Below are positions 25,898-33,078 of a DNA stretch of 64,000 bases, piece by piece (position 1 is the first letter of the stretch; each line of letters starts with the position of its first letter). Both the position numbers and the translations under genes were made by a program. The notes under the pieces were generated by a model, which saw only the letters and a program-made list of their open reading frames with translations, did no database searches and was not told where the DNA came from. Source of the DNA: Clostridiales bacterium (GTDB taxonomy: Bacteria; Bacillota; Clostridia; Saccharofermentanales; Saccharofermentanaceae); assembly GCA_017478485.1 (NCBI GenBank), contig JAFVDI010000031.1, positions 186,001-250,000 on the forward strand. The letters run 5' to 3'.

Positions 25898-28152
25898 TGT
25901 ACGGAGGCAAGGCCGACAATCTGATCATCCTGAGGGATAACAATATCCCCGTTCCCGAGTTTGTTGTCGTAACTGACGGAAAGTCTCCGGATGTTTCCTG
26001 GGAGATGAGTTCCGTAAGATCTTCGGCTGACGTTGAAGACGGCGTCTCTGACAGCTTTGCAGGTCAGTTTGACACATATCTGAATGTTGCGAAAAAAGAC
26101 CTCCAGGAAAAGATAGATCTTTGCATGGCATCTGTTTCAAATGTAGGCGCAGCTGAATACTTAAAGCAGCGCGATATCGGCAAAGAAGTTAAGATGAGCG
26201 TCATCGTCCAGAGGATGATCGATGCGGATGTTTCCGGTGTGATGTTCACTTCAAATCCGCAGGGGATAATGAACGAGTGCGTTATCACCACGGGAAAAGG
26301 AACCGGTGACAACGTGGTCGCAGACAAGACCGAAACGACCAGTTATTACTACAACACCAACGATGATCTCTATTACTATGAAGGCGAAAAGGATCTTCTT
26401 TCACATGAGATCATCCGTGAACTCGTAACTCTTGCAGAGAAGATCAAAGCGCTCCTTGGCGATTATCTCGACATAGAATTTTCGGTCAAAGACGGCAGGA
26501 TCTATATCCTTCAGGCGAGAAAGATCACGACGTTTTCCAATGCGGATCCTTCGTCATTTCTGGTATTGGACAACAGCAATATCGTTGAAAGCTATCCGAA
26601 TTTAAGCCTGCCTCTGACATGCGGTTTCGTCGGATTTGTTTACAGCGGCGTTTTCGAGGGCCTCTGCAGAAGGATAATCGGCGAAGGCAGATACTTTGAC
26701 GGTCTGAAACCTGTTTTCGGAAACATGGTCGGAAACGTCAACGGAAGAATGTACTACAAGATATCCAACTGGTACACACTGATCAAGTTTCTTCCGTTCA
26801 GAAAAAAGATCATTCCGGTTTGGCAGGAGATGCTCGGCGTTAAGAACAAAGCCTACGACGAAAAGCGTGACGTGAAGATATCTTTCATCGACCGTCTGAA
26901 GATCAACAAGCGCATTATCAGCGCGTTTAAGAATTCTCCCAAAGAGATGGAGAAACTCAATAAGGAATTCATCAGGATCAACGATGAATTCTATAAGTCA
27001 TATCATGACGGAATGAGCAATGAAGAGCTTATCTCTCAGTACCGAATCATCGAGAAAAAGCTCCTTGCATGCTGGGACATCACGCTGATCAATGACCTTT
27101 ACACTTTCGTATATACGGGACTTCTCAAGCACTTCCTGAGGAAGAAATACGACGATGCGGATGACAAGACTAATGAGTTCTTATCAGGCATTACCAACAT
27201 TGAAAGCTTAAAGCCTGTGCGTGCCTTGATCGATATTGCTTATTCGCGCAAAAGCATTTCAGCTGAAGAATTCGATAAACGCATAGGGGAATACATAAAA
27301 CTCTTCGGCGACAGAAATCTTGAAGAATTAAAGCTCGAGAGCCCGACGTTCAGGACAGATCCTGCTCTTCTGTTCAAGAAGATCGATGAATACTGCGAAG
27401 ATGAAGCAAAGCTTGAAGAGATCCATAAGAACATCATGCAGGATGACGGGCGCGACATGACAGGCGAGAGCAGACGCATCAGAAAACTCGCCGCAAAGTG
27501 CTCTGTCGGCATATCGAACAGAGAGATATCAAGACTCAACAGAAGCCGCATTTTCGGCATGGTAAGAGAGATCGTCCTAAGCCTGGGAAAGAACTTTTAC
27601 AATGACGGACATATCGCAGCGGCAGATGATGTTTTCTACCTGACTTATGACGAGATGTTCGCCATGGCAGACGAACCGTTTGACGCAAGGGAGCGCATTG
27701 AACAGCGCAAGGCCGAATACCGCATGTATAAGTGTCTTCCTGCGTTCTCAAGGATCATTTTCGAGAAGAATGAATTTAACAAGCACCATGTCAGCGTGAA
27801 CTCGCATAAGATGGCGGAGCAGACCGGCGTCATGCAGGGAGTTCCGTGCTCGGGCGGGATCGCGGAGGGCGAAGCGCTCGTCGTTGAAGACATCTCCATG
27901 CTCGAAAATGCAAAAGACAAGATACTGGTAACGAAGATGACGGATCCAGGCTGGGTATTTTATCTTGCATCCGCAAAAGGTGTAATATCTCAGAAAGGTT
28001 CTATCCTTTCGCATACGGCCATAATCTCGCGTGAGATCGGAATACCTTCGATCGTAGGCGTTGCAAACGTCATGGCAAAGATCAACACCGGCGATATCGT
28101 CAGGATGGACGGTTCATCGGGCAGGATAGAGATCATCAGAAGGAAAGAGTGA
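25897..28152 (+). CDS. Second PEP-synthase-like dikinase with a different central domain
   Basis: 751 residues. The ATG at 25897 shares a base with the previous stop (TGATG) and has GGAGAGGG upstream. An in-frame GTG six codons earlier is less likely. The N-terminal ATP-binding domain (~1-215) is shortened: it opens G-G-K-A-D-N-L and has V-R-S-S-A-D-V-E-D, F-A-G-Q-F-D-T-Y and L-Q-A-R-K-I-T. The central ~220-640 region is unrecognised. The C-terminal phosphohistidine domain has G-S-I-L-S-H-T-A-I-I-S-R-E-I-G-I-P-S with catalytic His at 706. Again no PEP barrel is present. The two cluster dikinases differ in length and central domain, which suggests two acceptors or successive steps rather than a recent duplication. 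Confidence 0.83.
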   Translation: MYGGKADNLIILRDNNIPVPEFVVVTDGKSPDVSWEMSSVRSSADVEDGVSDSFAGQFDTYLNVAKKDLQEKIDLCMASVSNVGAAEYLKQRDIGKEVKMSVIVQRMIDADVSGVMFTSNPQGIMNECVITTGKGTGDNVVADKTETTSYYYNTNDDLYYYEGEKDLLSHEIIRELVTLAEKIKALLGDYLDIEFSVKDGRIYILQARKITTFSNADPSSFLVLDNSNIVESYPNLSLPLTCGFVGFVYSGVFEGLCRRIIGEGRYFDGLKPVFGNMVGNVNGRMYYKISNWYTLIKFLPFRKKIIPVWQEMLGVKNKAYDEKRDVKISFIDRLKINKRIISAFKNSPKEMEKLNKEFIRINDEFYKSYHDGMSNEELISQYRIIEKKLLACWDITLINDLYTFVYTGLLKHFLRKKYDDADDKTNEFLSGITNIESLKPVRALIDIAYSRKSISAEEFDKRIGEYIKLFGDRNLEELKLESPTFRTDPALLFKKIDEYCEDEAKLEEIHKNIMQDDGRDMTGESRRIRKLAAKCSVGISNREISRLNRSRIFGMVREIVLSLGKNFYNDGHIAAADDVFYLTYDEMFAMADEPFDARERIEQRKAEYRMYKCLPAFSRIIFEKNEFNKHHVSVNSHKMAEQTGVMQGVPCSGGIAEGEALVVEDISMLENAKDKILVTKMTDPGWVFYLASAKGVISQKGSILSHTAIISREIGIPSIVGVANVMAKINTGDIVRMDGSSGRIEIIRRKE

Positions 28153-28156
28153 CAAA

Positions 28157-29230
28157 GTGTTCGAGATAGTTAAGTTTGACAAAGAAGAGAAATACATAAA
28201 GGACTTCATAGCCCTCAAAAAGAAGCTCTACACTAGAAAGAATAACACGGAGAGTGTATCTGACATCACGCGCATCCTTACGGAAACGCATCCGCTCTCA
28301 CACTATTTCACTCTTGAAAAGTTCCTTATCTACGATGACGGCAAGGTTTGTGGAAGATTCTGCTTTACGAGATATGCTGACGATCCTGTCGTATATATCG
28401 GCTTCTATGAATGCGTTAACAGAGATGACGCCGCGAAGTTTCTTTTCGATAACGCGGTAAAGATCGCAAAACAGATGGGATACGGCAGGATAACCGGCCC
28501 CGTTGACTGTTCGTTCTGGATCAAATACAGGCTCAAGATCAATCTTTTCGAAAAGCTTCCTTATACCGGTGAGCCCTATAATCTGGATTACTATCTCAAG
28601 CAGTTTACGGATAACGGATTTGAAGTCTGTGAGCACTACATATCCAATTACTTTACAAAGATCGTCGAGCCCGATCCGAAATACACGAAAAGGCTCAGAG
28701 AGTTCAGGGAGAAGGGTTACGAGATCAGGAGCCCGCGGCCTGAAGAATTCGACAAGGTCCTCGGTGAGATCTATGTCCTGATAACCAGGCTTTACAGCAA
28801 TTTCCCGATTTACCGCGGACTCACGGAAGAAGAATTCAGGCAGGTCTTTAACGATTACAGGCTTATCCTCGACCTGCGCTACGTTAAGATGGCCTACTAC
28901 AAAGGCGAGGCCGTTGCGTTCTTCATTGGAGTTCCCGATTACGGCGCGAGAGTCTATAACACGAAGAACCTGATCAATCTTGCAGGCGTCCTCAAGAGGA
29001 AAAAGAAGGCGGAGGCATATGTACTTCCTTATCTCGGAGCTCTTCCGGAGCACGCAGGACTCGGTGCCGCGCTTACCGGAGCCATGATGGTGCAGCTCAA
29101 AGAGACAGGCGGCGAGAGCATTGGTGCCCTTTGCAGGGACGGAAAGATATCAGGACATTATGCGAAGGCGTTTTTCGACAACGAATACGAGTACGTTCTG
29201 CTGTCCAGGGAAACAGGCCTGAAAGCCTGA
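28157..29230 (+). CDS. GNAT-like (YghO-type) protein of the lipid cluster
   Basis: 357 residues from a GTG start preceded by AGGAAAGAG. Two GNAT-like halves are apparent. The motif I-T-G-P-V-D-C-S-F-W near residue 115, then P-Y-T-G-E-P-Y-N-L-D-Y-Y and a downstream D-N-G-F pattern, resembles the YghO-like acyltransferase-fold family. The C-terminal half has A-V-A-F-F-I-G-V-P-D-Y and ends near H-Y-A-K-A-F-F-D-N-E-Y-E. YghO relatives occur beside sphingolipid-type genes in other bacteria. An N- or O-acylation step in the same lipid pathway is therefore plausible but unproven. It is last in the run, 4 bases after the second dikinase. No clear terminator follows. Confidence 0.65.
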   Translation: MFEIVKFDKEEKYIKDFIALKKKLYTRKNNTESVSDITRILTETHPLSHYFTLEKFLIYDDGKVCGRFCFTRYADDPVVYIGFYECVNRDDAAKFLFDNAVKIAKQMGYGRITGPVDCSFWIKYRLKINLFEKLPYTGEPYNLDYYLKQFTDNGFEVCEHYISNYFTKIVEPDPKYTKRLREFREKGYEIRSPRPEEFDKVLGEIYVLITRLYSNFPIYRGLTEEEFRQVFNDYRLILDLRYVKMAYYKGEAVAFFIGVPDYGARVYNTKNLINLAGVLKRKKKAEAYVLPYLGALPEHAGLGAALTGAMMVQLKETGGESIGALCRDGKISGHYAKAFFDNEYEYVLLSRETGLKA

Positions 29231-29272
29231 TTTCCGTCACATTTCCGCCTTGTTTTAACATAATTAAATATT

Positions 29273-29300
29273 TTGTATATTGCGCGTTTTATAATATAAT
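29273..29300 (+). promoter_or_regulatory. Sigma-A-type promoter of the GH3 operon
   Basis: TTGTAT (29273-29278) and TATAAT (29295-29300) are 16 bases apart. A second overlapping TATAAT begins at 29290. The leader would be about 35 bases. Confidence 0.65.
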
Positions 29301-29342
29301 CTGACTATCGACTTAAAAGCCGATTCTAAGGAGGACGTGCAT

Positions 29343-31913
29343 ATGGAATTCCGAGCTAGACTTTCTGACGAGATGACGGATAGTGAGATCCTTCACATGA
29401 ACCTTGTCCGTGAACTTGGAGGCGAATGTCTTGTTCTCCTCGAGAACAAAGGCGCATTGCCGATCAGAGAGCCGGGAAAGATCGCTCTTTTCGGAAGCGG
29501 CGCCAGGCACACCGTTAAGGGCGGATCCGGAAGCGGTGAAGTCAATACCCGATTCAACGTAAATGTTTATGAAGGTCTTCAGGATGCTGGCTTTGAGATC
29601 ACGACGGAAGCATGGCTGTCCAGATATGACGAAGCTTACGATCAGAACCTTGCAGAATACAAGGCAACAGTAGAGGCATATGCCGAGGCACAGGGATGCG
29701 CTCTGGCCAATGCTTATTTCGAAGTAGCCGAACCCACTCCGGCAGAGCCTCTCATCAATGAGCAGGATTACCTTGACTCGGCATGCGATACCGCGATCTA
29801 TGTCATAGCGCGTGCATCGGGTGAAGGCCGTGACAGAACGGCAGAGAAGGGTGATTACTATCTGACCGAGGAAGAAGAAGCCAACGTCGATTTTGTGATC
29901 TCACATTATGCAAATTCCATCGTAGTCCTGAATGTCGGCGGCATTATCGATGCATCAGACCTCAAGAGCGACCCGAGGCTCGGAGCTCTCCTGCTTGCAG
30001 GACAGACGGGCAACCAGGGCGGTCTTCTCATTGCGGACGTTATCACCGGTAAGGTAAATCCTTCAGGCAAGCTTACTGATACATGGGCAAAGTCTTATGA
30101 GGATTATCCGGGCGCATCCGAATTCGGTTCGAACAACGGCGATACGGATGATGAGTTCTATCGCGAAGGAATCTATGTCGGATACAGATACTTCGATTCA
30201 TTCGGCGTCACGCCCCTTTATCCTTTCGGATTCGGACGCTCTTATACGACATTCTCCGTTGACGTAACTTCGGTAGAAGCTGATTCAACGGTAATAACGG
30301 TTAAGGCTCTCGTTACCAACACGGGCGCAGAATTTGCGGGTAAGCAGGTTGTCCAGGTTTATTTCTCCGCTCCCCAGGACAGGATCGATAAGCCTTATCA
30401 GGAGCTCATTGCTTTCGGCAAGACAAAGCTCCTTGAACCAGGCGAATCAGAAGAGCTCAGCATTAAGTTTGACGCTTCCGGATTTGCTTCATATGACGAT
30501 GACATCTGTGCAAGAGTTATCGATCAGGGTGACTATATTATCCGTGTTGGAACAAGTTCACGTGAGACAAAGATCGTTGCGGTCATCAACATCCCCGATC
30601 AGATCATGGCTGAGAAGTACCGCCGTTTCCTTGTCGATGATCCCCAGTATAAATTTGACGAGCTTCAGAATCCGGGAACAGGCAAGAAGCTCCGCGCTCA
30701 TCTTGATGACACACAGCTCGAAGATGCTGTCAGGATCACTCTTGATACATTCCGTATCAGAAGGACCATCGTAAGATACAGAGGCGTTAATGAAGCTCAC
30801 GTTGATGAGCGTAAGAGCGAGACGATCACACTCGGTTCCGTTATCGGACGCAATGCCGGCGTTTCGCAGCTTGTATCACAGTTCTCCGTCAGGGAACTTG
30901 CCGAGCTCTGCGTCGGTAATTACGACAGGGGAGACCTCGAGGACGGAATGGTATTCTCCGCATCCGGAAATGTGCCCGGAGCAGCTGCCGAGACCATCGA
31001 CAAATATGTTGTATCGCGCAAGATTCCGCCGATCGTCATGGCTGACGGCCCTGCAGGCTTGAGACTACAGCCTCATTTCAAGGCTACGAGCAAGGGTGAC
31101 CTTCTCCCGGGCGGCGGAGTTTTCGGTTATATCGATTATCCTTTCCCGGATGATCTTCCTGAAGATGCAATAGATTACTATCAGTACTGCACTATGATCC
31201 CTACGGCTACCGCGCTCGCGCAGTCATGGAACATGGATCTCATCGAGCAGCTCGGCCATATGGTCGGTGAAGAGATGGAAGAGTACGGAGTAAACCTCTG
31301 GCTCGCTCCAGGAATGAACATTCACAGAAATCCTCTCTGCGGAAGAAACTTCGAATACTATTCGGAGGACCCTGTCCTTACGGGTCTTTGCGCCGCAGCT
31401 GACACAAAGGGCGTTCAGTCTATTGACGGAAGAGGAACGACCATCAAGCATTTCTGCGCCAACAACCAGGAAGACAACCGTATGTTCACGAACGCGCATA
31501 TCTCACCCCGCGCTTTGAGAGACCTCTATCTCAAAGGCTTTGAGATCTGTGTAAGGGAGGCTCAGCCTTTCGCTGTAATGGCTTCCTATAACCTCGTAAA
31601 CGGTATCCACACCTGCAACAACTATGAGCTTATCCAGAACATCCTCCGTGACGAATGGGGTTTTGAAGGCATCGTCATGACTGACTGGTTCTCTTCGTTC
31701 CAGGATGTTGCGTTCCTCGGTTACAACAAGACCTACAAGTATCCTGCCGGAAGTCCCAGGCTCTGCGTATATGCAGGCTGTGACCTCCAGATGCCGGGAT
31801 GCCAGGAAAACGTTGATGATATCATCGAAGCCGTCTACAATAACAAACTTTCCAGAGCCGATCTGCAGGAGTGCGTCATGAATCTCATCAGGCTCTGCAT
31901 AAAGTGCGTATAA
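29343..31913 (+). CDS. Glycoside hydrolase family 3 protein with permuted domain order
   Basis: 856 residues from the ATG at 29343, with AAGGAGG 8 bases upstream. No signal peptide is seen, so it is cytoplasmic. Domain order is reversed compared with ordinary GH3. The C-terminal alpha/beta sandwich comes first (~15-300, with S-G-E-G-R-D-R near 165 and L-L-A-G-Q-T-G-N-Q-G-G near 220). Then comes a fibronectin-III-like domain (~310-400), and then the catalytic barrel (~490-856, with A-D-G-P-A-G-L-R, L-A-P-G-M-N-I-H-R-N-P-L-C-G-R-N-F-E-Y-Y-S-E-D-P, K-H-F and the nucleophile region M-T-D-W with Asp 781). Such permuted beta-glucosidases are known from Ruminococcus albus and Butyrivibrio. The likely substrate is a beta-glucoside or cello-oligosaccharide. 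Confidence 0.9.
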   Translation: MEFRARLSDEMTDSEILHMNLVRELGGECLVLLENKGALPIREPGKIALFGSGARHTVKGGSGSGEVNTRFNVNVYEGLQDAGFEITTEAWLSRYDEAYDQNLAEYKATVEAYAEAQGCALANAYFEVAEPTPAEPLINEQDYLDSACDTAIYVIARASGEGRDRTAEKGDYYLTEEEEANVDFVISHYANSIVVLNVGGIIDASDLKSDPRLGALLLAGQTGNQGGLLIADVITGKVNPSGKLTDTWAKSYEDYPGASEFGSNNGDTDDEFYREGIYVGYRYFDSFGVTPLYPFGFGRSYTTFSVDVTSVEADSTVITVKALVTNTGAEFAGKQVVQVYFSAPQDRIDKPYQELIAFGKTKLLEPGESEELSIKFDASGFASYDDDICARVIDQGDYIIRVGTSSRETKIVAVINIPDQIMAEKYRRFLVDDPQYKFDELQNPGTGKKLRAHLDDTQLEDAVRITLDTFRIRRTIVRYRGVNEAHVDERKSETITLGSVIGRNAGVSQLVSQFSVRELAELCVGNYDRGDLEDGMVFSASGNVPGAAAETIDKYVVSRKIPPIVMADGPAGLRLQPHFKATSKGDLLPGGGVFGYIDYPFPDDLPEDAIDYYQYCTMIPTATALAQSWNMDLIEQLGHMVGEEMEEYGVNLWLAPGMNIHRNPLCGRNFEYYSEDPVLTGLCAAADTKGVQSIDGRGTTIKHFCANNQEDNRMFTNAHISPRALRDLYLKGFEICVREAQPFAVMASYNLVNGIHTCNNYELIQNILRDEWGFEGIVMTDWFSSFQDVAFLGYNKTYKYPAGSPRLCVYAGCDLQMPGCQENVDDIIEAVYNNKLSRADLQECVMNLIRLCIKCV

Positions 31914-31922
31914 GGAGCGGCA

Positions 31923-33041
31923 ATGACGGAAAGCATCAGTTTTGAATACAGGGAAGGCGACGATGTCGTCCTGGTAACTATCAGTGAGACATTGTCGGGA
32001 AGCGAATTAAGAAACCCGCTTATGGCTTCCTGCAACATCCTTCGCGAGAAGCCGGGCGCATCTTACATAATCGATATTCCTGAAGGATTCACGGTCAATG
32101 AAGAAGACCTGGAATGGATCGACCAGCATTTCATACCTCTCGTAAAGAGAAGCTGCGCGGGCAGGATCATACTTATCCTGCCTGAAGGCGATGAAAGACG
32201 CGAAAAGTGCGTGACACGTTTCGGCAGCCAGATCGGATTCTTTTTCGCAGAGGATTATGAAAATGCGATCAAGGTTTTAAGCGATACAGACATCAGGGAA
32301 GAGGACGAGAAGTCCATAAAGATCGCCGGAAAGACAAAGAGACAGTGGAGAGATCATTTCTCTTTTATATGGTTCAAGTATTCGGTCTTCCTGATCGCGG
32401 TAGCGATAGTTGTGCTGCTGCTGTTCGGCTTTTTCGGCAGCACAAAGAACGACATCATTATCTATTCTTTCGGATACTTCGATCTTGATGAGACATACAT
32501 GACGGAACTCATGATCAACGAGGGCTATAAGGTCCCTTATTTCCCTGAGGCGGTTACGGTCATGCCCAACCAGGAAGGCAAGAAAGCCACGGGCCACGAG
32601 TTTGAAAGCGTTTCTGCTTATTTCATGGCCGTTCCGGATGTCATAGTTTCCGACGGGATCACCTACCCGTATTATTATTCGAGCTTCGGCGTTTTCCCGG
32701 AATCATATAAGAAGATCTGGGATTCCCTGAGTGAAGAAGCAAAAAAGCATGTCGAGCTGGTTTACATGTCAGCAGCGGATGCTGAAGAGTTTTCGAGAAG
32801 ATACAATGCCTGGGCAGGCAAAGGCGATCCTGAGATCGAAGCTCAGCTGGGAGAAAATGACGATACAACAAAAGTCGTCATAGGATTAAGGCTCAATGAC
32901 CTTGCCGCCTGCGAAAAGCTCGGCTACAAGTCCGGCTGGGAGAAGTCGGATTCGAGACTGATCTTCAGCCTTTACGCAAAATGTGCAGACCCTGAAAAAT
33001 CAGAAAAAGCCATCGCAGCAATAATCAACAGCGTTTACTGA
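31923..33041 (+). CDS. Single-pass membrane protein in the GH3-GH94 operon, unknown function
   Basis: 372 residues. The N-terminal ~140 residues alternate strands and helices in a way reminiscent of a STAS-type domain (S-Y-I-I-D-I-P near 48, R-I-I-L-I-L-P near 82), but the match is weak. One strong membrane segment is at about 150-172. The remaining ~195 residues should be extracytoplasmic and have no signal peptide or enzyme motif that I recognise. It starts 9 bases after GH3 and ends 37 bases before GH94, so co-expression is very likely. It might sense or tether something related to sugar uptake; that is speculation. Confidence 0.6.
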   Translation: MTESISFEYREGDDVVLVTISETLSGSELRNPLMASCNILREKPGASYIIDIPEGFTVNEEDLEWIDQHFIPLVKRSCAGRIILILPEGDERREKCVTRFGSQIGFFFAEDYENAIKVLSDTDIREEDEKSIKIAGKTKRQWRDHFSFIWFKYSVFLIAVAIVVLLLFGFFGSTKNDIIIYSFGYFDLDETYMTELMINEGYKVPYFPEAVTVMPNQEGKKATGHEFESVSAYFMAVPDVIVSDGITYPYYYSSFGVFPESYKKIWDSLSEEAKKHVELVYMSAADAEEFSRRYNAWAGKGDPEIEAQLGENDDTTKVVIGLRLNDLAACEKLGYKSGWEKSDSRLIFSLYAKCADPEKSEKAIAAIINSVY

Positions 33042-33078
33042 TCCGATTTCCGCACCTTTATAAAACCGGAGGACAGAC

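Noticed and set aside
20380..29230. Complete archaeal-type ether lipid pathway
   Set aside because: CarS-like and UbiA-like proteins occur, but no geranylgeranylglyceryl-phosphate synthase, G1P dehydrogenase or geranylgeranyl reductase was found. PssA and Psd are bacterial-type.
29343..31913. GH3 gene scrambled by assembly
   Set aside because: The frame is continuous across both junctions, the linker is normal, and this domain order is known in rumen bacteria.
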